From Caulobacterales bacterium (GTDB lineage: Bacteria > Pseudomonadota > Alphaproteobacteria > Caulobacterales > Aquidulcibacteraceae), in NCBI GenBank assembly GCA_017303355.1, contig JAFLCU010000002.1:1-52500 (forward strand): DNA of 52,500 nucleotides, written 5' to 3'. Numbering within the stretch: the first letter of the stretch is position 1; each line of letters begins with the position of its first letter. Positions 39,119 to 48,012 of the stretch are shown here, in pieces. The position numbers and the translations under genes were made by a program. Under the pieces are notes generated by a model. The model did not search any database. It had not been told where the DNA came from and saw nothing but the letters and a program-made list of their open reading frames with translations.

Positions 39119-39586
39119 TCACTCGCCATCACGCTCAAGCTTGCCCCGAATTGCGTTCAACAAACCGAGAGCTGCGGCAAGGTCAGTTCGGTCAAACCCC
39201 TTTGCGAGCGAGTTAATCCAAGGCGCCTGTCGTCGCTCGGCTGCCGCATAGGCGGCACGCCCCTTTTGAGTCAACGTCACGAGTTGGGCGCGCCGGTGAG
39301 CCGGGTTCGTCTTGAACGCAGCCAGCCCGCCGGCTTCCAATTCATTGACGAGACGCTGCACGGCCTGACGCGTTAGGCCCATGCTGCGCGCGAGCCACGA
39401 GACCGTTTGGGGCTCTTCCGCTAAATGAATGGCCCCTAGCACCTGCCAGCGCGCGCTGGTCAACTCTATGTCCGCGACCAACTGGTCTCCAGCGGCCAAT
39501 AGCCGTCCGTTGAGACGAAAAATCTCAAGAACCAGGTCGGTGAGCATCACGCCCACTGTCGAACGCTTGTGATCGGTCATGGCCAA
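39119..39586 (-). CDS. MarR-family repressor
   Basis: The 155-residue winged-helix protein has LTSARWQVLGAIHLAEEPQT, the recognition region MGLTRQAVQRLVNELEAGG and LAAFKTNPAHRRAQLVTLTQ with the wing. It is divergent from the monooxygenase and membrane genes. Two near-identical palindromes (39596-39639) in the shared promoter are its likely operators, so it should repress both directions until a small ligand binds. Confidence 0.9.
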   Translation of the reverse strand: MAMTDHKRSTVGVMLTDLVLEIFRLNGRLLAAGDQLVADIELTSARWQVLGAIHLAEEPQTVSWLARSMGLTRQAVQRLVNELEAGGLAAFKTNPAHRRAQLVTLTQKGRAAYAAAERRQAPWINSLAKGFDRTDLAAALGLLNAIRGKLERDGE

Positions 39587-39595
39587 CTGTCACCA

Positions 39596-39639
39596 TTGAC
39601 AATATGTTGTCAATATCCTACTTGACAATATGTTGTCAT
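39596..39639. promoter_or_regulatory. Double MarR operator
   Basis: TTGACAATATGTTGTCAA at 39596-39613 is a perfect palindrome with a 4-bp centre, and TTGACAATATGTTGTCAT at 39622-39639 repeats it with one change, 26 bp further on. They fill the space between the divergent marR and monooxygenase genes. Confidence 0.8.
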
Positions 39640-39655
39640 TGCAAAGGAGCTGATA

Positions 39656-40024
39656 ATGGTTCGGTTTAGAGCGCTGGATGAAACTTTCCCGCTTCAGGCC
39701 CAATTGGATGCAGATCAGTCGCCTGCTGTTTTGGTAAATCTGTTCGAGGTGGACGCCGACGACGAGGCTGCTCTTCTGGTCGCTTGGGAAGCAGACGCCA
39801 ACTGGATGAAGCGCCAGCCCGGTTACATCTCAACGCAGCTGCACCGTGCCGTTGGCGGCGGTCGCCTGTATCTCAACTACGCGGTCTGGGAATCCGTCGC
39901 GCATTTCCGAGCTGCCTTCACGCACCCCGAGTTTTCGTCAGCCCTGTCGCACTATCCGTCGAGTGCAGTCGCCGCGCCGCATCTCTTTCGCAAGTTGTCC
40001 GTCCCGAACCTCTGCACCGCATGA
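39656..40024 (+). CDS. Antibiotic biosynthesis monooxygenase (ABM) domain protein
   Basis: The 122-residue protein has the dimeric ferredoxin-like ABM pattern: VLVNLFEVDADDEAALLVAW, MKRQPGYISTQLHRAVGG and YAVWESVAHFRAAFTHPEF. Members are small cofactor-light oxygenases or haem/quinone-handling proteins, and the substrate is unknown. It is controlled by the adjacent MarR protein and coupled to the membrane protein downstream. Confidence 0.88.
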   Translation: MVRFRALDETFPLQAQLDADQSPAVLVNLFEVDADDEAALLVAWEADANWMKRQPGYISTQLHRAVGGGRLYLNYAVWESVAHFRAAFTHPEFSSALSHYPSSAVAAPHLFRKLSVPNLCTA

Positions 40025-40035
40025 AGGGAGCAGCA

Positions 40036-40488
40036 ATGCCGAAGATCATTCACCCGCTAGCGGGCTCCATCGCTATCCTGACCATTGCGACGTTCTGGAT
40101 CGCAACCGCTGTCAGCGAGTTGTCGGGATCAGATATCCTGGTCGTGGCGGTCAAATCAGCCATTCCTTGGGGCTTCTTGCTCTTGATCCCGGCCCTGATG
40201 GCAACAGGGGCCTCAGGCTTCGCAGTCGCTGGCGGTCGCCGCAGTGGCCTGATCACCCCGAAGGTCAGACGGATGCCCATCATCGCAGCGAACGGCATCC
40301 TGGTTCTCGTTCCGGCCGCGCTGTTCCTTGCTTCCAAAGCACGAGCCGAAGATTTCGACACGACCTTCTATGTCGTGCAGACGATCGAACTTTTGGCGGG
40401 ACTCGCGAACATCATCTTGCTCACCCTGAACATGCGCGATGGCTTTAAGATGACCGGCCGGTTTCGGACCAGGCCCACCAAGACCTGA
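40036..40488 (+). CDS. Four-helix integral membrane protein
   Basis: The protein has 150 residues from the ATG at 40036, preferred over 40021 because GGGAG lies 5 nt upstream. Four membrane helices are visible (HPLAGSIAILTIATFWIATA, AIPWGFLLLIPALMATGASG, MPIIAANGILVLVPAALFLA and ELLAGLANIILLTLNM). The family was not recognised. It forms an operon with the monooxygenase and probably serves the same detoxification role. Confidence 0.75.
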   Translation: MPKIIHPLAGSIAILTIATFWIATAVSELSGSDILVVAVKSAIPWGFLLLIPALMATGASGFAVAGGRRSGLITPKVRRMPIIAANGILVLVPAALFLASKARAEDFDTTFYVVQTIELLAGLANIILLTLNMRDGFKMTGRFRTRPTKT

Positions 40489-40614
40489 ACGCCGCCACGA
40501 CCACGCGTTGCTCGGAATTTCGCGCTCCAGGCAAGTCGCGACGCAACCGTCAGGAAGCCCGAACGAACCAAGCTTTCAGATTGATCTACGCGTAGCCCAA
40601 AGCGCTGCTCATGA

Positions 40615-40683
40615 CCGCGCTGTGACCGCGCCCCTCTAGCTGATTGAAAAGATTCAACTAGCCGTCCAATCCATCATGGGCGC
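40615..40683. repeat. Outer right attachment site (attR)
   Basis: The right-end sequence shared with 38826-38891 ends in the core GTCCAATCCATCATGGGCGC, identical over 20 bp to attL at 6080. A further CATGACCG lies just before at 40610. The non-coding gap 40489-40845 contains only this site and the displaced dusA start. Confidence 0.8.
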
Positions 40684-40716
40684 GACGGAGAAGCGGCGGG
40701 CTTGCGAGATCGACAT
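40662..40716 (-). pseudogene. Displaced original 5' end of dusA
   Basis: On the minus strand from the ATG at 40716 the bases read MSISQARRFSVAPMMDWT, a normal DusA N-terminus that stops at the attachment core. It fits the dusA body at 5050-6105 and shows where the gene started before the insertions. The reading then runs into island sequence. Confidence 0.8.
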
Positions 40717-40845
40717 TCCGCCGCTGCACTTGGACTGCCCGCGCGCCCTTCGCAAGCGTTGGCGCGCACCGCGCTACATAGGGGATATTCCTGAGGGACC
40801 GCGCGCCGCAGCGCGTCGCTGGCGAGTTCATGTAAAATCGCACCT

Positions 40846-41241
40846 ATGACTGATCAGGGCCAGATCAACGAAGAAAACCTGACGCGTCTCGTGGGATTGT
40901 TCTACGGGCGCGTGCGGGCCGATCCCGACCTCGGCCCGATCTTCAACGACGCCATCGCCGATTGGCCGGAACACCTCGCCCATCTCACCGATTTTTGGCA
41001 TTCGGTTATGCTCACCAGCGGTCGCTTCAAGGGTCGGCCGATGATGAAGCACTTGATGCATCGCGCGCGCATTCGGCCCGAGCATTTCGACCGCTGGCTC
41101 GCGCTCTGGGCTGAAGCCACCAACGAAATCATGACGCCGGAAGCCGCCGCCGCGCTGCAATTCAAAGCGCGCCAGATCGGCGAAAGCTTCAAGCTCGGGC
41201 TTTTCTACCGCCCCGAGGACGACGATCCGGCGCTGCGTTAA
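40846..41241 (+). CDS. Group III truncated haemoglobin (chromosomal copy)
   Basis: The 131-residue trHb III has LTRLVGLFYGRVRADPDLGP, FWHSVMLTSGRFKGRPMMKH and the proximal region HFDRWLALWAEATNE. It is paralogous to the island gene at 30371-30838. It lies just outside attR, with the original dusA start between them. It may handle NO or O2. No partner gene is adjacent. Confidence 0.9.
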   Translation: MTDQGQINEENLTRLVGLFYGRVRADPDLGPIFNDAIADWPEHLAHLTDFWHSVMLTSGRFKGRPMMKHLMHRARIRPEHFDRWLALWAEATNEIMTPEAAAALQFKARQIGESFKLGLFYRPEDDDPALR

Positions 41242-41290
41242 GCATGGCGTGGTTTGCAGGCCGGGCGCCGCTCGCTAGGGTGCGCGCCGC

Positions 41291-42214
41291 ATGAACGCCG
41301 CCGCCCTCTCCGCCGATCGGTTAACGCACCTCCAGCGCCTGGAAGCCGAGAGCATCCACATCATGCGTGAGGTTGTCGCCGAGGCGGAGCGCCCGGTCAT
41401 GCTCTATTCGATCGGCAAGGATAGCGCGGTGATGCTGCATCTGGCGGCGAAGGCGTTTTATCCCGCGCCGCCGCCGTTTCCGCTGCTGCATGTCGATACG
41501 ACGTGGAAGTTCCGCGCCATGTACGAGTTGCGCGAGCGCATCGCCGCCGAACTCGGCTTTCAGTTGATCGTTTATCAGAACCCCGAAGCGGTCGAGAAAA
41601 ACATCAACCCGTTCGATCACGGCTCGGCCATCCACACGCAAATCTGGAAAACCGAGGGCCTGCGCCAGGCGCTCGACAAATTCGGTTTCGACGCCGCTTT
41701 CGGCGGCGCACGCCGCGACGAGGAAAAGAGCCGCGCCAAGGAGCGCATCTTTTCCTTTCGCTCCGCCAATCATCGCTGGGATCCGAAGAACCAGCGCCCG
41801 GAGCTGTGGCGGCTCTACAATGCGCGCAAACACAAGGGCGAGAGCATCCGCGTTTTCCCGATCTCGAACTGGACCGAACTCGACATCTGGCAATACATCC
41901 ACCTCGAAAACATCCCGATCGTGCCGCTCTATTTCGCCGCTGAGCGCCCCGTCGTGAGCCGCGACGGCGCTTTGATCATGGTCGATGACGATCGCATGCC
42001 GCTGGAGCGCGGCGAACGCGCCCAGATCAAGAAAGTGCGCTTCCGCACGCTCGGCTGCTACCCGCTCACCGGCGCGGTCGAAAGCGAGGCCGATACGCTG
42101 CCCGCGATCATCCAGGAAATGCTGCTCACCACCACGAGCGAGCGCCAAGGCCGCGTGATCGATCACGATCAAAACGCCAGCATGGAGAAGAAAAAGCGCG
42201 AGGGCTATTTCTGA
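41291..42214 (+). CDS. cysD: Sulfate adenylyltransferase subunit 2
   Basis: The 307-residue protein of the PP-loop ATP pyrophosphatase family makes APS from ATP and sulfate with CysN. It has [20 protein letters not shown] (PP-loop), [38 protein letters not shown] and [15 protein letters not shown]. Its stop overlaps the cysNC start (TGATG), so the two are coupled. Confidence 0.96.
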   Translation: MNAAALSADRLTHLQRLEAESIHIMREVVAEAERPVMLYSIGKDSAVMLHLAAKAFYPAPPPFPLLHVDTTWKFRAMYELRERIAAELGFQLIVYQNPEAVEKNINPFDHGSAIHTQIWKTEGLRQALDKFGFDAAFGGARRDEEKSRAKERIFSFRSANHRWDPKNQRPELWRLYNARKHKGESIRVFPISNWTELDIWQYIHLENIPIVPLYFAAERPVVSRDGALIMVDDDRMPLERGERAQIKKVRFRTLGCYPLTGAVESEADTLPAIIQEMLLTTTSERQGRVIDHDQNASMEKKKREGYF

Positions 42215-44109
42215 TGGCCCACGTCTCCGATCTCATCGCCAGCGATATCGACGCCTACCTGTTGCAACATCAGCAGAAATCGCTGCTGCGCTTCATCACC
42301 TGCGGCAGCGTCGATGACGGCAAGTCCACCCTGATCGGGCGCCTGCTCTACGATTCGAAGATGATCTTCGAAGACCAGATGGCCGCGCTCGAAGCCGATT
42401 CCAAAAAGGTCGGAACCCAGGGCGGCGACATCGATTTCGCGCTGCTGGTCGACGGCCTTTCGGCGGAGCGCGAACAGGGCATCACCATCGATGTCGCCTA
42501 CCGCTTCTTCTCCACCGACACGCGCAAATTCATCGTCGCCGACACGCCTGGCCACGAGCAATACACGCGCAACATGGTGACGGGCGCCTCCACCGCCGAT
42601 CTCGCCATCATCCTGATCGACGCGCGCAAGGGCGTGCTGACGCAAACGCGGCGGCACTCGTACCTCGTCTCGCTCATGGGCATCCGCCACGTCGTGCTCG
42701 CCGTGAACAAGATGGATTTGGTCGATTGGTCGCGCGAAATCTTCGATACGATCGTGTCCGAGTATCAGGACTTCGCCGCGCAGATCGGCATCAAGCAGTT
42801 TCACGCCATCCCGATCTCCGGCCTCAAGGGCGACAACATCACCGCCAAGAGCGCGGCCTCGCCCTGGTACGAAGGCCCCGCGCTGATGCGCTTGCTGGAA
42901 ACCGTCGAGCTTGACGAGACAACGCGCGCCAGTGGCCCGCTGCGCCTGCCGGTGCAATGGGTGAACCGGCCCAATCTCGATTTCCGCGGCTTCGCCGGCC
43001 AGATCGCCGCCGGCAGCGTGCGCCCCGGCGACAAAGTGCGCATCGCCGCCTCCGGCCGCACCAGCACCGTCGCGCGCATCGTCACCAAGGATGGCGATCT
43101 CGAACGGGCAGTCGCCGGCCAATCGGTGACGCTTACGCTCGCCGATGAAATCGATTGCTCGCGCGGCGACGTGATCGCCGCCGCCGATGATCCTCCGCAG
43201 GTCGCCGATCAATTCGAGACCACCATCATCTGGATGTCGGATGAGCCGCTCCTGCCGGGCCGTCCCTATTGGCTGAAGCTCGGCGCCAAGACCGTGTCGG
43301 CGCAAATCACCGACATCAAATACAAGATCAACGTCAACACGCTCGAACACCTTGCGGCCAAGGTGCTCGAGCTCAACGAAATCGCCGTCTGCAATGTGAG
43401 CCTCGATCAGCCGATCGCGTTCGAGCCCTACAAGAGCAATCAGGATCTCGGCGGCTTCATCCTGATCGACCGCATGTCGAACGCGACGGTCGCCGCGGGC
43501 CTCGTGCACTTCTCGCTGCGCCGCGCGCAGAACGTGCATTGGCAAGCGCTCGACGTCACCCGCGCCACCCGCGCCGAGCAAAAGACGCAAAAGCCAGCCG
43601 TGCTCTGGTTCACGGGCCTCTCCGGCGCCGGCAAATCCACCATCGCCAATCTGGTCGACAAAAAGCTCACCTCGCTCGGCAAGCACACCGCTTTGCTCGA
43701 CGGCGACAATATCCGCCACGGCCTCAATCGCGATCTGGGCTTCACCGACGCCGACCGCGTGGAAAACATCCGCCGCGTCGCCGAGGTCTCCAAGCTGATG
43801 ATCGATGCAGGCCTGATCGTGCTGGTGTCATTCATCTCGCCTTTCCGCGCCGAGCGTGAGATGGCGCGCCGCCTGATGCCCGACGGCGAGTTCCTCGAAA
43901 TCTTCATCGATACGCCGCTCGATGAAGCGGAGCGGCGCGACGTGAAGGGCCTCTACAAAAAGGCCCGCGCCGGCCTGCTCAAGAATTTCACCGGCGTCGA
44001 CAGCCCCTACGAGGCCCCGGAAAGCCCCGAGGTGCACATCAACACCATGGCGTTCGATCCCGCCGCCGCTGCCGACGCGATCGTCGCCAAGCTGCTCAGC
44101 CGCAGCTGA
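42214..44109 (+). CDS. cysNC: Bifunctional sulfate adenylyltransferase GTPase and APS kinase
   Basis: The 631-residue fusion has an EF-Tu-like GTPase part (residues 1-440: [33 protein letters not shown]) and a C-terminal APS kinase (about 450-631: [18 protein letters not shown], then [14 protein letters not shown]). The first drives APS synthesis with CysD, and the second phosphorylates APS to PAPS. The fusion is common in alphaproteobacteria. It ends before a 125-nt gap. Confidence 0.96.
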   Translation: MAHVSDLIASDIDAYLLQHQQKSLLRFITCGSVDDGKSTLIGRLLYDSKMIFEDQMAALEADSKKVGTQGGDIDFALLVDGLSAEREQGITIDVAYRFFSTDTRKFIVADTPGHEQYTRNMVTGASTADLAIILIDARKGVLTQTRRHSYLVSLMGIRHVVLAVNKMDLVDWSREIFDTIVSEYQDFAAQIGIKQFHAIPISGLKGDNITAKSAASPWYEGPALMRLLETVELDETTRASGPLRLPVQWVNRPNLDFRGFAGQIAAGSVRPGDKVRIAASGRTSTVARIVTKDGDLERAVAGQSVTLTLADEIDCSRGDVIAAADDPPQVADQFETTIIWMSDEPLLPGRPYWLKLGAKTVSAQITDIKYKINVNTLEHLAAKVLELNEIAVCNVSLDQPIAFEPYKSNQDLGGFILIDRMSNATVAAGLVHFSLRRAQNVHWQALDVTRATRAEQKTQKPAVLWFTGLSGAGKSTIANLVDKKLTSLGKHTALLDGDNIRHGLNRDLGFTDADRVENIRRVAEVSKLMIDAGLIVLVSFISPFRAEREMARRLMPDGEFLEIFIDTPLDEAERRDVKGLYKKARAGLLKNFTGVDSPYEAPESPEVHINTMAFDPAAAADAIVAKLLSRS

Positions 44110-44234
44110 CCCGGCGCGACTGCTCCTGCCGCCACGGCGCCTATCACAAATCAGCTTGGCCTTCCCCTGGGGTGGTCGGCTAAAACAGCTGCACACGCGG
44201 CGAACGCCGCACCGATCTTCCAAGGGAGGCGCAA

Positions 44235-45014
44235 GTGAATCTGTCAGGTATTTCAGCTGTCGTAACCGGCGGCGCGAGCGGTTTGGGCGCGGCGACCGCG
44301 CGGGCGCTGGCCAAGGAAGGTGTGAAAGTCGCCATCTTCGACATGAACGCCGAAAAGGGCGAAGCCGTCGCCAAGGAAATCGGCGGCGTGTTCTGCAACG
44401 TGAACGTCACCAGCGATCAAAGCGTCGATGAAGGCTTCGCCAAGGCGCGCGCGGCCATCGGCCAAGAGCGCATCCTCATCAATTGCGCCGGCACCGGCAA
44501 CGCCATCAAAACCGCCAGCCGCGACAAGACCAGCGGCGAGATCAAGCACTTCCCGCTCGAAAACTTCGACCGCATCATCCAGATCAATCTGGTCGGCACC
44601 TTCCGCTGCATCGCCAAGTCGGCCGCCGGCATGATGACGCTCGAGCCGGGCGAGAACGGCGAGCGCGGCGCGATCGTCAACACCGCCTCCGTCGCCGCCG
44701 AAGACGGCCAGATCGGCCAGGCCGCTTACTCCGCTTCCAAGGGCGGCGTTGTCGGCATGACGCTGCCGATCGCGCGCGATCTCTCGAGCGAAGGCATCCG
44801 CGTCAACACCATCCTGCCGGGCATCTTCAACACGCCGCTGCTGCAAGGCGCGCCGGAAAACGTAAAGGCCGCGCTCGGCGCCTCCGTGCTCTTCCCGAAG
44901 CGCCTCGGCGGCCCGGAAGAATATGCGAGCCTCGCGGTCGAGATGTGCCGAAACTCATATTTCAATGGCGAAGACGTCCGTCTCGACGGCGGCATCCGCA
45001 TGGCGCCGCGCTAA
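44235..45014 (+). CDS. Short-chain dehydrogenase (3-hydroxyacyl-CoA dehydrogenase type II-like)
   Basis: The 259-residue SDR has the NAD site TGGASGLGAATARALAKEG, NCAGTGNAIK, and the catalytic Ser/Tyr/Lys in NTASVAAEDGQIGQAAYSASK. The long loop with KHFPLENFDRIIQINLVGTF and the FNTPLLQGAPENVK ending resemble type II 3-hydroxyacyl-CoA dehydrogenases (HSD10-like). It may serve fatty-acid or branched-chain degradation. It is convergent with the next SDR. Confidence 0.88.
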   Translation: MNLSGISAVVTGGASGLGAATARALAKEGVKVAIFDMNAEKGEAVAKEIGGVFCNVNVTSDQSVDEGFAKARAAIGQERILINCAGTGNAIKTASRDKTSGEIKHFPLENFDRIIQINLVGTFRCIAKSAAGMMTLEPGENGERGAIVNTASVAAEDGQIGQAAYSASKGGVVGMTLPIARDLSSEGIRVNTILPGIFNTPLLQGAPENVKAALGASVLFPKRLGGPEEYASLAVEMCRNSYFNGEDVRLDGGIRMAPR

Positions 45015-45073
45015 TGCGCAAAGGGCGGGCGCGTTGGTCGCGCTCGCCCGTTCGCCGCAACGCGGCGTTTGCT

Positions 45074-45751
45074 TCAAACGCGCCCGCTCACCGGAACCAG
45101 CGCGCCCGTCACGGCGCTTGCCGCATCGGATGCAAGAAACAGCATCACCGCCGCCAGCTCCGCCGGCCGCACCCACGCGCTGAAATCAGCGTTCGGCATA
45201 TCCTTGCGGTTCGCGGCTGTATCGATGATCGAGGGCAGCACGGCGTTCACACGGACCTTACCCTTAAGCTCTTCCGCCAAGCTTTCCGTGAGCTTCAGCA
45301 CGCCAGCCTTGGACGCCGCGTACGCGCCCATGCCCGCGCCCGCTTTCAGCGCGGCGCCCGCGCCGACATTCACGATCGCGCCGTGCGACGCTTCCAAATA
45401 GGCCAGCGCCGCCTTCGACGCAGTCATCGCGGTTTTCAGATTGATCTCGTACATCCGATCCCAGAGCGCGCCGTCGGCTTCCGCCACGGGCCGCCACACG
45501 AAGCCGCCGGCGATGTTCAGAAGCGCATCGATGCGCCCGGCCGCGGCGTGGATGTTCGTCATGGCCGCTTGCGCCGCATCGAATTTGGTGATGTCGACGC
45601 CGCCCAGAGCGAGCGGATCATTGGCGAACTCGCCCGGCGCCGGCGCATAATCGATCAAAGCCACGCGTGCGCCTTGCGCCAGCGCCGCCTCGCGCACCGC
45701 GCGCCCCAAAGCGCCGAACCCGCCGGTGATGACGATTGTCTTGTCGCGCAT
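45074..45751 (-). CDS. Short-chain dehydrogenase
   Basis: The 225-residue SDR has VITGGFGALGRAVREAALAQ, ALLNIAGGFVW and YAASKAGVLKLTESLAEELK. The substrate is unknown. It is related to but distinct from the neighbouring SDR. The 60-nt gap between the convergent pair has GC-rich hairpins that could end both transcripts. Confidence 0.88.
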   Translation of the reverse strand: MRDKTIVITGGFGALGRAVREAALAQGARVALIDYAPAPGEFANDPLALGGVDITKFDAAQAAMTNIHAAAGRIDALLNIAGGFVWRPVAEADGALWDRMYEINLKTAMTASKAALAYLEASHGAIVNVGAGAALKAGAGMGAYAASKAGVLKLTESLAEELKGKVRVNAVLPSIIDTAANRKDMPNADFSAWVRPAELAAVMLFLASDAASAVTGALVPVSGRV

Positions 45752-45901
45752 GTACCGATCTCCTTGCCGGAGCCGGTGTAGCGGGGCGCGGCGGCGCGTG
45801 CATCCGAAACCGGCGCCGCGCGCATCTCTGAAACAGACGAGATGTCCTCGTCTGCCTCATGTTTTCCTTGGCGCGGCGGGGTAAACCCGCCCGCCCTTTT
45901 T

Positions 45902-46696
45902 CTAAGCGCGGGTTTTCATTTCGGACATGACGCGTTGCGCGTAAGCGCGGCTCACCGGCACTTCCTCGCCGCTTTCAAGCACGGCCATCAGCCGACCATT
46001 CGCGTCGCGCCGCACCGCCTTCAGCCGCTTCCAGTTCACGAACGCGGAGCGGTGCACACGCAACATGATGTCGGGATCGAGCTTCTTTTCCAGATGCGAC
46101 ATCGTCTCGCGATGCAGCAGCGTGCGCCCTTCCCAATAGAGCCGCACATAATCGCGCTCGGCCTCGATGCGCTCCACATCGATCACCGGCACGCGCAGGA
46201 AGCGGCCGCGATCGCGGATCCAGAATTCCTTCTCGTAACGCGGTCCCTCGCGATCCTCGGATTCCTTCTTCAAAGCATCGAGCACAGCCGCCAATTCCTC
46301 GGCGCGCCGCCCCGCGTTCTTCGCCGCACGGCGCTCGCGCGCGCGATCCAGCGCGGACGCGAGACGCTCGAATTCTACCGGCTTCACTAGATAATCGACA
46401 GCGGACGTCTCAAACGCCTGCACCGCATACGAGTCGAACGCCGAAACGAAGATCACCGCCGGCCCGCCGCTATCCTCCACCGCGTTCGCGACCTCGAAGC
46501 CGTCCGCGAGCGGCATCTTGATATCGAGCAGCACCACGTCCGGGCGCAGATCGCGCATCGCACTGATCGCTTGGGCGCCATCGCTGGCGGCGCCCACGAT
46601 CTCGACGTCCGGAATCGATTGCAGCGCCAGCCTGATGCGGCGCAACGCAAGCGGCTCGTCGTCAGCTAAGAGCAGGCGCAGGGGTTCGGCCGGCAC
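45902..46696 (-). CDS. LytTR-type response regulator
   Basis: The protein has 264 residues from the GTG at 46696, chosen for the GGAGG site 6 nt upstream. The receiver domain (residues 4-120) has the acidic pocket LLLADDEPLAL and the phosphoacceptor in DVVLLDIKMPLADGF. The LytTR DNA-binding domain follows (FLRVPVIDVERIEAERDYVR, MLRVHRSAFVNWKRLKAVRR). It overlaps the kinase gene by 35 nt. Targets are unknown. Confidence 0.92.
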   Translation of the reverse strand: MPAEPLRLLLADDEPLALRRIRLALQSIPDVEIVGAASDGAQAISAMRDLRPDVVLLDIKMPLADGFEVANAVEDSGGPAVIFVSAFDSYAVQAFETSAVDYLVKPVEFERLASALDRARERRAAKNAGRRAEELAAVLDALKKESEDREGPRYEKEFWIRDRGRFLRVPVIDVERIEAERDYVRLYWEGRTLLHRETMSHLEKKLDPDIMLRVHRSAFVNWKRLKAVRRDANGRLMAVLESGEEVPVSRAYAQRVMSEMKTRA

Positions 46697-47798
46697 GTTG
46701 TTCCTCCAGAGGTAGCCAGATTTCGACGCGACACCCATGGGGCGCGCGGTTTTGCGCGGTCAGCCCCGCGCGGTCGCCGTAGATCAATTCCAGACGCTCG
46801 CGCGCGTTGGCCAGGCCAACGCCACGGCGCCTGCGCGGATCGCCCTCGGGCGGCAAGCCTGGGCCATCGTCCTCGATCGCGATGCGCAAGAGATCGCCGT
46901 CACGCGTGGCCGATACATCGATGGAGCCGCCATCCGTGCGCGGCGTAATCGCATACTTGATCGCGTTCTCAAGGATGGGCTGCAGAATGAGGCTGGGCAA
47001 CCGTGCATTCTCCAAGCCGGACTCGACGTGGAACCGCACCTGCAGTCGATCGTCAAAGCGCGTGCGTTCGATCTCAAGATACTTGCGCTGCGCTTCCATC
47101 TCCGCGCTGAGCGCCGCCATTTCCGTAGGCTGGCGATCGAGCGAATAGCGCAGGAAGCCCGCAAGCTTCAGCAACATACTCTCGGCCTGCTCGTTGCGCT
47201 TCTCAAGCACCAGCGTGGAGATGGCGTTCAGCGTGTTGAACAGGAAATGCGGATTGATCTGGTAGTGCAGCATCTTGAGCTGCGCGTCATAGGCCAGCGC
47301 TTGCGCGCGCGCGACGGCGCGCGCCTGCGCCATGCTTTCGAAATGGTAGCCGAGCAAGGCTTGCGTCAGCCCCCAAAGCGGCAGCGCCCAACCGAATTGG
47401 AAAAGATAGCTGACGAACGGATATGGATCGGGCGAAAAGCCCGCCAACATCATCGGCCAGAATTGCTCGCCATATTGCGCGATCGGCGCCAGCGCGAGCG
47501 CACCCAGCACGAGCGCTACATTGCGCACCCAATTGGATTGATTGGCGCGCGGCCCCGCGACCACGGCAAGCAGGACGCCCGTCAGCGCAAAGTAACTCGT
47601 CACCACAAGCGCGCGGTTCGCGAAATACGGAAAGTCGTGCAGATCGTCTGGCGGGTCGGCGCCAGCCGCGGCCGTTCGGAAACCCAGATACATGAACCAG
47701 AACGCAATATGCGCGCCCCAGCGCGTCCAGCCGGGATGGGCGAGCAGTCCGCGCGGAAGCCCCGCGCCGCCCTTCTCGTCGTCCATCCGGTCCGTCAT
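46662..47798 (-). CDS. LytS/YehU-type sensor histidine kinase
   Basis: The 378-residue protein has several N-terminal membrane helices (residues about 25-165) and a His_kinase domain with QINPHFLFNTLNAISTLVLE (phosphohistidine) and a HATPase domain with LQPILENAIKYAI and DDGPGLPPEG. The ligand is unknown. It is the first gene of the two-component operon. A hairpin (47825-47845) lies 27 nt upstream. Confidence 0.92.
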   Translation of the reverse strand: MTDRMDDEKGGAGLPRGLLAHPGWTRWGAHIAFWFMYLGFRTAAAGADPPDDLHDFPYFANRALVVTSYFALTGVLLAVVAGPRANQSNWVRNVALVLGALALAPIAQYGEQFWPMMLAGFSPDPYPFVSYLFQFGWALPLWGLTQALLGYHFESMAQARAVARAQALAYDAQLKMLHYQINPHFLFNTLNAISTLVLEKRNEQAESMLLKLAGFLRYSLDRQPTEMAALSAEMEAQRKYLEIERTRFDDRLQVRFHVESGLENARLPSLILQPILENAIKYAITPRTDGGSIDVSATRDGDLLRIAIEDDGPGLPPEGDPRRRRGVGLANARERLELIYGDRAGLTAQNRAPHGCRVEIWLPLEEQRAGRTPAPALS

Positions 47799-47824
47799 GA
47801 ATGCAGCCTAGCGAATTCGTTACC

Positions 47825-47845
47825 GCAAAGGGTGTCTCCCTTTGC
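47825..47845. other. Perfect 8-bp hairpin upstream of the kinase gene
   Basis: GCAAAGGG-TGTCT-CCCTTTGC is a perfect inverted repeat in the 214-nt gap upstream of the kinase start (47798), with no T-run. It may be an operator for autoregulation. Confidence 0.35.
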
Positions 47846-48012
47846 AGAGGCGGCGCATTTCGTCGCAATTTCCAGGCGTTTCGTCGTCTGCAATTGCAGT
47901 TGCCCTCGGACACGCGCGCCCTTGGGCGGCGAGCCACGGCAACCCGTTCAGCGCTGTTTCGCAAGCAGAAAAGCCCATCTCACGAACACGAAAACGCGAG
48001 CACGCCTCGTGC

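Larger units (their letters stand above)
38875..40683. mobile_element. Small second island without integrase
   Basis: The 1.8-kb segment lies between two dusA cores (38875 and 40664) whose left flanks are nearly identical over 66 bp. It carries marR, a monooxygenase-domain gene and a membrane protein only. A short dusA-like stretch (CGGTCGGTCCAAT, 38946-38958) near its left side may be another scar. It could be moved only by an integrase acting in trans. Confidence 0.65.
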
